Notes: a model not told the origin generated them from the letters alone. A stretch of DNA of 64,000 nt from Blasia pusilla (GCA_050084515.1 CM114273.1:26970001-27034000), one strand, 5' to 3'; positions 25,033 through 35,905 are shown, counted from the first letter of the stretch. A program made the numbers and translations.

Positions 25033-25408
25033 AAAGTAAGATCCAATCTCTCTCTACAACATCTCACACCATAGCTCTCAAAGGTGTGCACTCTCTCTCA
25101 TGTCAAATCAAACCCACTCTCCTAATAAGAGGCTTGGATTACACTCACAAGGCAAGGGACCATAGCTCCGCCGCCTCATGCCAAAAGGTTCAACAAAGAG
25201 AGAATGAGCTCTCAAACTCTCTCTCCTTGAGGTATACCCCTCCCCTCTCCCAAGCTCTCTCCATGGTAACCTATTCTCCCAAGTCACCTCCTTGGCTCTT
25301 GACCTGATGTAGGAGTTCAAGGGCCACTTACCAAAAATAGAAACTTGATCATATACTCAAAATGGTACTTACCTAAAATAGTAAAAATTTCTCAATATGG
25401 CTCCAAAT
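25033..25408 (-). repeat. RetroDNMT-1 3' LTR, distal part
   Basis: Shares long blocks (GGAGAGTGGGTTTG, GAGAGAGTGCACACCTTTGA, GAGATTGGATCTTACTTT on the minus strand) with the 5' LTR remnant at 35722-35905 and with the RetroDNMT-2 LTR at 42690-42985. Continues at 26439 after the solo LTR. Confidence 0.75.
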
Positions 25409-26438
25409 TGTCGCGACCCTCATAACCAAACAACACCAAATACGCGCCAAGCGAAACATCAGAACTCAAAGGAACTCACGCTGCGAGGTTTGCGCTTTGG
25501 AGAGGCGTTTGGAAGAGTCTCTTGGAAAAGTCTAAGAGACGAAACGCGGAACAGAGTTGTACGTTTCATGCATTAGTGGTCGCGACTAGGAAACCTAGAC
25601 CAAACGCGAGCCGAGACTTGAGATGAGTTGAGTCTTGGGAGGTTAGTTGCCAAAGAGGTGAGAACCAGTTTGGAACACGACTAGCGTTTGGGAGAATATG
25701 ACTGTGTTTAGGACCATAACGTTGAGCTCCAAGATGCGTTTGGGACAAATAAGGGCGGGTTGGAAAGATGATCTTGAGACGCTTCTAACGAACCAAAGAT
25801 CTCAGCAAACGCATAAGTACAAGCTGAGATATTGGCCAAAAACGATTGAGAGAGCAATCGGGTTGAGGGCCAATTGGAGAGGCCCGGTGTCTTTCCCTAA
25901 ATAAAGGGGGCCCCCGGAGATCCCCAGAAGTACAAGTAAGGGGAGTACCTTCTCTGAGATGTCTCGGGAAATGAAACCCCACTTTGGGCGCCAAACGGCG
26001 TTTCAGAGGCGCGGGATGAAACGGGAGTTTGGCGCGAAAACCCGAAACCCAAACCTGATCCAAGGGAGTGGACTTTGTACGCCACACTTGGATTCCAACC
26101 TGAGATTCACTTCGTGCGAGTCTTGGTGAGGAACTCATTGGATGTTCATCGGACAGTTAGAACCGCTAGGCACGAAACGCCGTTTCAGGTTCCTGAACCG
26201 ACCAGAAAGTCTGTCCCAAGTCTTTCGAGACTTGCCCGTGTTGGAAACCGTGAAACTAGGAAAGTGAGCTTGAAGAGAGTCCGAGATGAGAACTCGAAAA
26301 GTAATCCCGCTGATTGATCCAAGACCCGACTAACCGAAGTGCGTGTTTGGATGCAGATCAGCGTTGAGAGCGTGACCTACTGAACGCACGCTTCCGCAAC
26401 AAACAAGATTAACGTTCAAGGAGAGTAGGTGCACGACA
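25409..26438 (+). repeat. Solo LTR of the chromovirus family (1030 bp)
   Basis: Begins TGTCGCGACC and ends GCACGACA, like the 3' LTR at 8601-9631. No internal region adjoins it. It is flanked by AAAT on both sides (25405-25408 and 26439-26442). The uninterrupted site GGCTCCAAATGAG exists at 12302-12314, which proves the insertion point. Solo LTRs arise by recombination between the two LTRs of one element. Confidence 0.9.
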
Positions 26439-26686
26439 AAATGAGCCGAAACAAAGGGGAAACCTGCTCTCTCAGGTTTCCCTCGGCCTCAACAGTTCAT
26501 CCTCAACCTTCAAGGCATGTCCTCCACTACTCGTGCAGACGCTCTGCTAGATCCCACCGTTCTATTTTAAAAGTTGTGACAACTGTCGTGCGCATACACA
26601 TCGCTACATAACATACATCACACGATCCCATGGTAACTCATGGCATCCATACACAGAGGCGAGAAGTACCAAAATATCTCCAATCG
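26439..26686 (-). repeat. RetroDNMT-1 3' LTR, proximal part
   Basis: On the minus strand it runs from TGGAGATATTTTGG at 26686 through TGTCACAAC at 26581 to the solo LTR insertion. The stretch CGGTGGGATCTAGCA (about 26560-26546) recurs at 42492 in the RetroDNMT-2 LTR. Confidence 0.7.
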
Positions 26687-26700
26687 CCCCCCTAGTTGGT
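26687..26700 (-). promoter_or_regulatory. Polypurine tract of RetroDNMT-1
   Basis: The minus strand reads ACTAGGGGGGCGAT just before TGGAGATATTTTGG. Its G-run and position after the last coding domain fit the plus-strand primer site. Confidence 0.6.
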
Positions 26701-26867
26701 GGTTAGGTCCCTCTAACTCTAGATAGCCATCTATCCCTACCTACCACGACATACATCTCTAGGACGCTAAGAGCAGAAAGGCCAGGTGCTCAAGTGCCCC
26801 CATCGTTAGTCGCCTTCTTGTCATCCATGTCAAAAACACAAGTGGGAATGTAGAACTACCTACTCTA

Positions 26868-27005
26868 TGTACATTTGGGACACATCTATCATCCCTGAGG
26901 AACCCTAATGAGAGGTGGCGTCAAACATGCCATATGCCATCCTCTCGAACACCCCTCACAGAATAGCATAGTGGTTGCACCATGGGCGGAACCACACAAC
27001 ATACA
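26868..27005 (-). other. PHD finger domain at the end of the integrase
   Basis: Cys and His spacing is C-x2-C-x11-C-x2-C-x4-H-x2-C, in FRCMLCGSAHGATTM then LFCEGCSRGWHMACLTPP. The final C-x2-C pair is encoded 100 bases on, after a stop and a one-base shift. The Trp before the His is conserved as in canonical PHD fingers. These fingers usually read the histone H3 tail. In this position, where chromoviruses carry a chromodomain, a targeting role is a reasonable inference. Confidence 0.8.
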
Positions 27006-29897
27006 CCGAAAGCGTGCAGGAACTATTGCTAAGCTCGGATCAACTGTACCATCAATGTTATGAAGGTGACATGGCGCATAATTACGCACATGGTTCTTCC
27101 ATACCATACCATCGCGTCCCTCCAAGATAGTGCGCCTTGTAGTCACATCCAACGTCGTTGGTGCCATCTGGTGCAAGTAGACATAATCTCCTTGATGAAA
27201 CTACTGGATAGTTGGTCGATAACCACCACCACCACCCCGAATAGTCGTATACCTCAACGTATCCCGATGTTGCGCAATTGCCAAGTTCTCGAATGCCATG
27301 GGTATCACTCTCTGAAACAACTCAGCCTTGAGAGAACATGCTCGCAGACATACATCTGGGTCATTAGGGTCCAACACCTCACCACCATCTCGACAAATGG
27401 CCGAAGGTAAATCTAGCTCTTGGCCATAAAGTAGCAAGTACGGTGAAAAAGACGCTAAGGATGCCTGCCTGCTAAATCTGTATCCCATTGCCAACCACAA
27501 CAACTAAGGTTCCAAACTCCTTGGTGACCTCTCTACAAGCCATACATGTGTGAACCCCTCTTCACCGTCTACACAACTCTCTCCGCAAATCCATCCGCCT
27601 CGGGATGATCTCGCGAAGTCGTACGGTTGTCGATCAGCGCCTGATCACACAAGGCCTAGAACTCACCGCGAAACTCAGTACCTAGGTCTGTCAACACCTC
27701 AGCCGGTGCACCGTAATGACTCAACACTCGATCTAGGAAGGCATACGCTACTCGCTTTGTCACACAATGCAACCAACTCGATCCACTTCGAGAAGTGCTC
27801 GACCATCACCAACACATAACGACTGTGATGCTCCGACAAAGGCAAAGGTCCTTCAAAATCCAAACTCCATATATACCCTAAGCTCATGATCGATAATGGA
27901 TGCAATTGTGGAGTCGGAGCATTGAACGATGCTCGGATTCGATCACACACCATGAACTTGGCAACAAACTGCTGAACGTTAGTCTGTATGCCTCGCCACC
28001 AATACTGAATCTAGAGCAAGAAGTACGTCCGCTTCGCCCCAAAGTGACCCAACTCTTCGTGGGCATGCTCCACTAGTGATGCTCTCTGCAAAGGATGCGG
28101 CACTACGCGTACTCTGCCATCCTCCCAAACCCTCAAAATATGTGTCCCCTCCCAACAGAACCGTCTGGCCCGATGTAGGATTCGATTCCACTCTCGAGCA
28201 TCCACGGTGCTTGCAACGCTGCCAATACGAAGGTACTCCAAGACTACTCTATCATCATGAATATCTCGGCCACTTGTTGTCTCCTCACTGGCCTCGGGAT
28301 CCAAGGACTCTCCACTAGACCTCGCCATCAAAGTCTCCACACTCTGGCTCTCCATAGCCAATATGCCTAAATAGGTTGACGCCTGCCATCCTGGCAATGA
28401 CTCCTCATCACTCTCTCCATGCCATCGAGCTCCAGTCGCATCTCGTTGAATCAGGCATGGGTTATGACTCAACCCATGTGCATCTTGGTTGAGCGTCCCA
28501 GGTCTATGTACCACCTAAAAATCATACTCCTACAACAACAGAGCCCATCTCGCAAGCTTCCCTGTAAGCTTTCCGGACTCCATCAACCACTTCAGTGGTT
28601 GATGATCAGTGATAATGATAAAGGGGTTGCTGAATAAGTAACACCTGAAATGCGCGATAGCCCACACCGCAGCCAAGCACTCATCCTTCTACGAGCTATA
28701 CTTTGCCACTGAAGCGTTGTTCGAGCGGCTAGCGTAAGCTCCCACAAACTCTCTACCCTCATCATCATGCTGGGTGAGCACCGCTCCAAGCCGGAACATG
28801 CTCCAATCTATGTGCAATTGGAAAGAACGCCCCCTGATCGGTCTCCTCAAGATTGGCGCGGATGTCAACCTATTCTTGAGCAAGTGAAATGCTCGCTTGT
28901 GCTCATCCCCCTAGTGCCACTCGTGATCCATCTTGGTCAGCAAGGTCACCGGCTTCGCAATTGAACTGAATCCCTTGACGTATCGCCCATAGAAGTTCGC
29001 CAATCCCATGAATGCGCGAACACGGCTCACATCTGTAGGACGTGGAATGTGTGAGATAGCCTCTATCTTTGTCTCTTGAACACCAAGGCCCCCAGGGTAT
29101 ATCGTATGACCAAAGTACTCAATATCGTCGTAGAAGAACTTGCACTTGCCTGGATGTAGCTTCTGCCCATGTAATTGCAATCGTCGAAACACCTCCTCTA
29201 GATGTCGCTCATGCTCCTCAATCGTGGCGCTAAAGACTACGATGTCATCAATATAACACCTAGCAAAATCCACACCAGCCAAGATCCTATCCTTGATCCT
29301 CTGAAACTCAACCGGGGCGTTATTTAACCCAAATGGTAAGAACCGCCTTTGGTACAAACAATCCTTCTCGTGAGGATCGATGCCCCAAAATTCCGTCTTC
29401 TGCTTGTCCTCCAATCTAATAGGCAGCTGATGGTATCCGATTCGCAAATCCAATGAACTAAAGACCTTTGCGTGACCAATTGCATCAAAGATCTCCTCAA
29501 GGGTAGGCATGGCATACCTATCAGACTTCGTCTGCCGATTGATAGTTCGGTTATCCCCACACATCCGCCTATCCGTCCAGTTGCCATGCACATCCTTCTT
29601 GGCGAGCATGACAGTGGCAGATGCATACTCCCCATGCGACATCTCCACTAGTCTTGCTCCGACCAAGTCCTGGCTCCTTCTCTGAATGAGAGCCCTCTCC
29701 ATATCACTGTACTTGTAGGATTGTCGGAAGATCGGCATATCACTCGACAACTCAATGCCGATCCCCGGTCCCTTCAACGTACCAAAATTCTCCATGCTAA
29801 ACGCAAAGCAACTCTTATAACTCGTGAGGAACTGATGTATTCGGCGCCGCTCTCCTCCTATCAACTTAGGGTCTATATCTGGCTCCCACTTCTCCAT
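26868..29897 (-). pseudogene. pol: RetroDNMT-1 pol: RT, RNase H, integrase, PHD finger
   Basis: The RT at 29897-28911 is open for 328 codons and has the catalytic CYIDDIVVFS, SLDLRIGYHQLPI and LPFGLNNAPVEFQ motifs. After a single TAG the same frame gives RNase H (LHIDWSM at about 28820, DHQPLKWLM at about 28600, VVHRPGTLNQDAHGLSH at about 28510). The integrase HHCC finger follows (VEHAHEELGHFG...CDRI). The integrase core has acidic residues in WSLDFEGPLP, EVLTDLGTEF (shifted frame, about 27690) and EADGFAERVV. The C-terminal part is WLAMGYRFSRQ...SPYLLLYGQELDLP (27500-27410). A PHD finger replaces the usual chromodomain: CxxC at 27005-26994, CxxC, HxxC, then a CPKC pair at 26882-26871 one frame over. 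Stops at 28911, 28689, 28515 and 28011 are all TAG. RT-to-PHD is otherwise one frame. Confidence 0.9.
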
Positions 29898-30309
29898 TGT
29901 GACTACAGTTGGACTCTCCGGGGCGGGTATCGGTGGTTGCTATGGTGCAACCCCATCTCAAACAACAACACTCGTTCGCTCTCCTGCAGCCAACTGCAAA
30001 CTCTGATCTCCTCCACGTGCATTGCCCAAAACCACGCTCGATGTTGTGGCTATCATCTCCTTGCGTATCTGCAAAACATGCCAAGAAGTCCAAGGGTGTC
30101 TCTCCCGATCTCCCCTGGTGCGTAGATCTCCTCGAGTCTTGCCCCCACCCACTACCTCCACCGTCTCGCTAGGCATGGGGCTCACCAACGCAACTGCTGT
30201 GATGTGTCGCGATCTCAGCTGACGCTGGTCAGCCACTCCCAAGCTGAAGATCCATGTCAAGCAGTTCAGGTCCATCGCCTCATCCAAACCATGGCGTCAT
30301 GATGCCTCT
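29898..30309 (-). pseudogene. RetroDNMT-1 linker between methyltransferase and RT
   Basis: An open frame of 109 codons (30287-29958) contains LNCLTWIFSLGVADQRQ, and TSWHVLQIRKEM near 30090. The same order of words is recognisable in RetroDNMT-3 at 12739-12960 (MELNFVTWMINLG; DVMQIHQEM), so it is a conserved part of the polyprotein. I recognise no domain in it. Confidence 0.55.
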
Positions 30310-31218
30310 CATACTAACGATACTGCCGTTACTCCTGTGGGAAACTCCTTGGCCCGCTCTCTCTCGTCGGCGTTGGGCTCCACCAACCTCTAAACCTCGT
30401 CATCCCAAACCAAGCCAGGACGGCATCCTTGTATGCATAGGAAGCACGAAAACTCAAAAACATGGGAATGGCTGCCTACGGCTTGCCTACCCTGTTGACC
30501 ACAATCAACAGTGGTCGATCATCATACCTCACTGCCTGTGAGCGACGACCTGGATCCATAATGGAATCCACTAACAAATGGGAGGGGCGCTCCACTCTCG
30601 CATAGGCCCTCCGTAATACCACATGGGGCACCAAGTTGGTCCACCATAGACGCGTGGGCGATGGGCTCTAGAACCTACACTCGCCCCATCCAAGAAAACT
30701 ACTGGGCCAATCGAGGCACGCACCTCATGAGCACTCGTCACCACTCGTGACCTGGATTCTCCTAAGATCGATACATTCTCCAGAATGTAGGCTGGAGAAT
30801 GAGACTGATGCTCCTGCAACTCCCATAAGACCCTCGACAACTCCCAAAACAACCTGGACCGAGTGTCAGCCAACCCGCTGCCTCGTCCAATACTCGATTC
30901 GCATTGACATGGCCAACTGGCAATGACCAAATCAATGGTCCCTACCCGCTCAAAGTCCCTGCGCTCAAAGAACGCGAAATATCCTCGATAGGGAACTCGG
31001 TAACCCACACACGATGATGTGAGACAATAAGTTGAGAAAATGTAGACATAACTGCACCGCATTTGATAGTGAGACGCACCTCGCAACATCATCACTCTCC
31101 ACATACAGATACTACTATACTCGCACTCTTGCCTGCAAAACAACAACTAACCCGTTGCTAATCCCTCAAAGAGATCTTACACTCGAATACCCTCCTCTGG
31201 TGTTCATCACACAATGGG
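30310..31218 (-). pseudogene. RetroDNMT-1 C5 cytosine DNA methyltransferase domain, DNMT3-like
   Basis: These domains transfer a methyl group from S-adenosylmethionine to cytosine C5 in DNA. The motifs occur in classical order. Motif I is a DLF-G block at about 31185-31145, with one base missing relative to RetroDNMT-2. Motif IV is DLVIASWPCQ, with the catalytic Pro-Cys at 30912-30907, followed by SRLFWELSRVLWEL. Motif VI is AYILENVSILG (Glu-Asn-Val at 30780-30772). Motif VIII is AHRPRVYGG (about 30666). A motif IX-like ERERAKEFPTGVTAV is at about 30385-30335. The order I-IV-VI-VIII excludes the rearranged DRM type. The segment after motif IV, PVVFLDGASVGSRAHRPR and the ER..-FP block resemble DNMT3 enzymes more than MET1 or CMT. 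The frame 31146-30571 is open for 191 codons. Frameshifts before motif VII-like and motif IX regions make it inactive. Confidence 0.85.
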
Positions 31219-31599
31219 TGTGGTATCCAAGGATGTCATCGTAGCACTCCCTGCTACCTCGGTTTTCTCAAACCCGTCACGCCAGTGCAAACTCCTCTCT
31301 AGTGCAAACGCCTCTCTCCATGCGGTCTACACGTGCTCATCTGCCAATCGTCAAAGCTTCTCGGTCAAGCCCCAGAGCGGCACCTCTCCTCCACGGATTG
31401 ATGCGGTTGCCATAACACTCCTCTCCATAGAAATGTCAAGAACGGGAGTATCCTCTGCATGGACATGTCCCTCAATCAAATTACTAGGCCAAGTGATGGC
31501 ACTACTAAATGCTACTAAGATTGCCATCTAAATGCTACTAAGGCCGTTGCTTGATCATTGCTCCTGTGAATCAAATGGGTAATGAGCTAAGGCACCCAT

Positions 31600-32500
31600 C
31601 ACCTTACTGCCATCCTGGTCTGTAGGACGCTGACTCCTCCCAATAATCCAGGGAAAACCCCATCGGATATAACACTGCTCCACCAACCAAGACGTTGTAG
31701 GACTCTGCATCAGTCACTATTGCCTTGGCTCGCACCACGGACTCATCTATAGGATGTCTCGGGCAAATCCTCACCATGACCTCCTGTCGCGTGATATATT
31801 GTGTGGTACTCACTCCACCCAAGAATGTCTATATATGGAATGGACAACGCTCCATATCGGCTCTCGTCAAGCCCAATCCTCTAAATGATGCTTTCCCCAA
31901 CATCAGGGGTTGCGCTCCTAAATCCAACAAGACGCGCTGCGGAGTAAAAGCTGCGGGACTCACCAACTGGAAGACCACTCCTTGGTTATCCAGCAACACA
32001 TGGCACGCTCTATCATGGATCTAGCGGGCATCTCCGCCATCCTAGCTGCCGCAACCTACCATGAATCTGACGTGGACAGCCCGAGCATCCGCTCCAAGGG
32101 CAGGTCCATCACCTCCTTTGCAATCACCTCTAAATGTGATGCAAGAACTCCAACTCCACGCTCACATAGCGTAGCGGCTAGCTGAAAAGCCTCGGCGGGC
32201 GTACCCCCCAACGTTAGACCATCAGAAGCAGAAAATAAAGTAGCGCGATACACAATGGTGGCCGCCTCCAATAACGTGCTCGACACATGCCCCTCGTGAG
32301 CATCAACAATAGGAGTCGTCGCACTCTCTTCTCTCATTGCCCTCCGTGTGTGCACACCAACAAGATGACCAACTCTCCAGGAAGTTTGATCAAGACCCAT
32401 CAATGGGGTCCTCATCGCCTTAGACTGAGGAAGACTGAGGAGGACTAGTCTGTTTCCTGGCTTCCCCTTGCTGTGGATCCAACTCTGCAACTGCTCCACG
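31600..32500 (-). pseudogene. pro: RetroDNMT-1 aspartic protease
   Basis: The protease releases the polyprotein products. The active-site loop reads LLDLGAQPLMLG (about 31940-31905), where RetroDNMT-2 has LLDSGAQPLMLG. The catalytic Asp is kept, but the following Ser is Leu, a TCA-to-TTA change. The second half is well kept: VRAKAIVTDAESYNVLVGGAVLYPMGFSLDYW is readable in frame at about 31750-31630. The upstream linker at 32499-32056 is open for 147 codons. Confidence 0.75.
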
Positions 32501-34092
32501 CATCATAACTGCGGCTGCCTCGCTCATCCAACCAGGATCCTCCATATCTCAGGCTCCTCCATATGATGTCGATGCCACGGATCTTACATCAGGTAATCTC
32601 AATGCCATAGCGGCAATCTGCTCTTGTAGTTGATGTATTTGAGCAGCCATCCTAACCTCACGCCCGCCATCTCCCTCAACGCGTCTAGGTGGTGGGACTC
32701 TACCTTCTCCACGGGCAGCTCTACCACCCTATCGGGCAACTCCAGCTCCTCGTCCCCCAACGGGAGGACCTGGTGCACGATCTCTAGCTCATCCGGACCG
32801 GCTACTCGCTCTAGTGCCCTCTCTGGCCCTCGGTCCGTACATAACTCAGGATGTAAAATGAAACACCTGGCGCGTGTATGACCATACCTTTGACAATAGT
32901 CACACTGATAACCTCCTGGTGCAGCACCATCTCCTCCTCCATGCTGAGGCACACGTCCATGACCTTGATGAGTGCAATCGCAATGATGATGGGCTCCACC
33001 ACATGACCAACAAGTAATAGTAGTCGGCTACTGCTAAGCTGCATATGAAGGCGCAAGTCTCTGTGGCACGGCCTCCCGGTATCCTCCCTCAGCTTGTGGT
33101 GCCACAGTCGACCTATCTCAAAGTCCACGTTGCTGCACAGGTAGTGCAGGAAATCGTGAATGCTCTCGCCCTGAACCCATGGTGGCTACGCTCTCCTCCT
33201 CCTTCTCGGCGGTCCTAAAAACATCTCTCAACGTAGGGGAGGTATTCATAAGAAGCACCCCCTCCCGCACCCGTGTCCGCAGGGTCCGGTCGAGCATCGT
33301 GTACCATGACTGGATAGCCTGAGCCTCTATCACCCCTTGAGTGACGTTGATCAACCGGGTCAAGCGAGTGTAAGCCTCACGCAAACTCTCACCTGGGCAC
33401 CTCTGGAAGTCGTGGATGCTCCAGAACTTCTCCGTCCGTACCCCCTAGTAGCTCGCCCTCAACTCAGCAAAGAACTCAACCACGGGGTTGAACTTGGGAC
33501 AAACCCGACTAGACGGTGCAAGGGCTCCAATGCGAGTGATCCCTCCTAAATCATCACTAGTGGAAGAGGAAGTAGCCTCTCCTGACCCCTCCTCCTCATC
33601 TGGGAACGGCTCCGTCCATGACACATAGTGTGGGTCGTTGTAGAGTCGCCATACCTCAATCTCCAGGGCATATCTGTGGGAGAACTCATGGTAATCGTCC
33701 ATGGGTGCCCCCTCTAAATGCTGGAACATACCGTACCATGCAGTAAACGGGTTGAACTCTCTAGAGTTCCTAGCCCGTTGTGAGTCACACCAACTCCTTA
33801 ACTCCGCAATGAAGTCGTGTAGCTCTATGGTGCCTACAACACGCGAAAACCTATGCGGTCCCCTACCCCGGTCATCCATCTTGTATGCCCAACTGGTAGG
33901 ATCACTCAATATGTACAGTGGATCATTAACACACTCCTCTACACGCTCCCCCTTGTCTGAAGACAACACAGAAGAAGATCGAGGAGGTCTCTCACGTAGA
34001 GACCTTCGAAACCTCGCACCACTCCGGGTAAACCCTCAAGAGCTACTCTCTGGTCCACTACCTTGCCTCTCAAAATCGTGAAAGGATGCCAT
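32500..34092 (-). pseudogene. gag: RetroDNMT-1 gag
   Basis: Gag forms the virus-like particle and binds RNA. The start ATG at 34092-34090 opens MASFHDFERQG. A 174-codon frame (33969-33445) holds an acidic region, and the retrotransposon gag core follows: ESLREAYTRLTRLINVTQG and IQSWYTMLDRTLRTRVREG at about 33390-33260. There are two zinc-knuckle-like sites. One is CWSCGGAHHHCDC at about 33010. The other is a canonical C-x2-C-x4-H-x4-C (CDYCQRYGHTRARC) at about 32910-32870. Stops include two TAGs at 33034 and 33028, exactly where RetroDNMT-2 keeps CAG. Collinear with 60832-62250. Confidence 0.82.
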
Positions 34093-35905
34093 GATGGCCC
34101 TCGAGCCCCTCTCACACGATCACTCTCAACCTTGCGATTAATCCCTCAATCACTCATCCCAGACATGCGGCACTCGATCTACACTCTCCCTCCCTGAGAC
34201 GTGTAACGTGCGGCAACAAGTGGCTAATCGACCAGGCTATCATCTCATCGACAACCTACCCTCAACTCCGGACATCCCACACAGGTCTATGTCCCCTAAA
34301 CCACATACATAAATGATGCTCTCGGCATCCACACAACCCAATATCCCCAAATAAACTACCCAAATCCCAGAATCCCTCACGTGTGCAAGGTAAAGGACCA
34401 GAATGGGTAACCTGAACACATGTCGATGTCGCTCCTCAGCAGCTGCAAATCTCAACCCCAACTCGGTCGTAAAGATAACTCCTCCAATCAGCAAGTCATA
34501 CTCCTCCCGTACTCTCGACGCTGCTCAAAACTCCTCGATGGACAGTGCGATTCCAACGGAACGGTGCGGCGTTGAAGGTGGTACACAACGGCTACAAATG
34601 GCACGGCCCTCAATGGTTGAATGCGGCACTCGGCGGCATACCCTCCTCAATTAACAATAAACCCACACTTTGCTCCACAATTACGGTGCGGCTCCGCGAT
34701 CAAGACGGTGCAGTGCGGCCACAAGCGGCACGGCGCGGATTTTGGCGGCGCGTTGCAACTACGGGCATCACGGCACGGTACTCGATTGTCGTCAAGCGGC
34801 TACCAATCACAACATAGCAGCATGAAATCAAAACTCAAACACCATAACCAAAGATCATCTACCATCACTGGTTGATGACGAACTTGCGATGACGGTGGCG
34901 GCCAAACCAAAGTACGTGGTGGCGGCGCAAGTCAAAGAATCAACGTTGGTTGTGGAAGACCCTCCACTTTGTAATGGCGGCAATGGCAACCAAAGTGTGG
35001 ACAACGCCCAAATACCGCTCTGAGCAACGCTGGGCAACGGCAACGGCCGACAATGGACCTTTGACGGTGACACTTGATCGTTGATGGTGACGATGGACCA
35101 TTGACGTTAACGGTTGACCGTTGATGGTGATAGTTGACCATTGATGGTGACGGTTGACCATTGACGGTGACAATGACTATGACGGCGAGGACCGCCGATG
35201 GTGTGGCGGTTGGTTTAGGGTTTGAACAATTTAACCCTAAAAATTACCTAGCAATGGCAGTTTTGCAAGATTGACCATTGTAAAACCAAATTGCGCAAAA
35301 CGTACAACTTCACGATCTACAATGGCGTCAAAAAATATTTGGAATTGGACATTCCAGTAAAAACTGACGGGGACTGTTGTAAAGCCCAATGTCTCTTTCT
35401 CCTACAAAAAATTTGGCAGCGCTTCCGCGCTGTTTTCTCCCAACAAAAATGTAAAACCTATAAAAATACAAATCAGTAAGCTACATGGAGCTCCCAAAAG
35501 CAACCCGCCCCCATAATCAATCCCTATCAGAAATTGGGGCAGCGCTTCCGCGCACCACTCTTCCACATGAAAAATTGGGAAATGCAAAGAACAATCAAAG
35601 CAGCCCTTGCTCCGGTAAGCACTCCCATGGCCCGTTGAACAGGGAACACGATCCCCAACCTGCAAAAACAGCAAGTGACCACCGAGCTCCCCCATGAAGC
35701 TCTCTCACTCTCTCATTATCTCTTTGTAAAGTAAGATCCAATCTCTCTCTACACCATCTCACACCATAGCTTTCAAAGGTGTGCACTCTCTCTCATGTCA
35801 AACCAAACCCACTCTCCTAATGAGAGGCTTGGGTTACACTCACAAGACAAGGGACCATAGCTCCGCTACCTCATGCCAAGAGGTTCAAACAGGAAGAAAA
35901 ACAGA
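34093..35905 (-). repeat. RetroDNMT-1 leader and 5' LTR remnant
   Basis: The segment 35905-35722 repeats part of the 3' LTR (25033-25200), so it is the 5' LTR, cut at its outer edge. From 35720 to 35200 it is similar to RetroDNMT-2 at 42985-43500. From 34900 to 34100 it is similar to 60242-60831 (GCCGCACCGT-rich part, then TTACCCATTCTGGTCCTTTACC). The boundary between LTR and leader was not fixed, and no clear tRNA primer site was found. Confidence 0.7.
35060..35172 (-). repeat. 20-bp minisatellite in the RetroDNMT-1 leader
   Basis: About six head-to-tail variants of GGTCAACCGTCACCATCAAT on the minus strand. A minisatellite of different unit length lies at the corresponding position of RetroDNMT-2 (43587-43760). 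Confidence 0.8.

Larger units (their letters stand above)
24908..35905 (-). mobile_element. RetroDNMT-1: Ty3/gypsy element carrying a cytosine methyltransferase and PHD finger
   Basis: Minus-strand order is 5' LTR remnant and leader (35905-34093), gag (34092-32500), protease (32000-31600), DNA methyltransferase (31200-30310), linker, RT/RNase H/integrase (29897-27200), PHD finger (27005-26868), polypurine tract (26700-26687) and 3' LTR (26686-25033, split by a solo LTR). Both sides abut CACTA-1 TnpD sequence. The joined TnpD lacks about 100 codons found in CACTA-2, so the insertion came with a deletion and no target duplication is visible. The coding region is about 7.2 kb, mostly in one frame with stops. 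Confidence 0.85.

Noticed and set aside
26868-29897. Plant pararetrovirus (caulimovirid) origin for the pol region
   Set aside because: An integrase with HHCC finger and DDE core, an LTR and a polypurine tract are present, while caulimovirids lack an integrase. There is no movement-protein sequence.
30571-31146. Host DNA methyltransferase gene interrupted by a retroelement
   Set aside because: The same domain occurs in the same place in RetroDNMT-2 and as a remnant in RetroDNMT-3, in phase with the protease in RetroDNMT-2. It is therefore an element-borne domain.
34545-35173. Several overlapping frames of 66-90 codons in the RetroDNMT-1 leader
   Set aside because: They occur in GC-rich or tandem-repeat leader DNA, and the matching part of RetroDNMT-2 has no corresponding frames.
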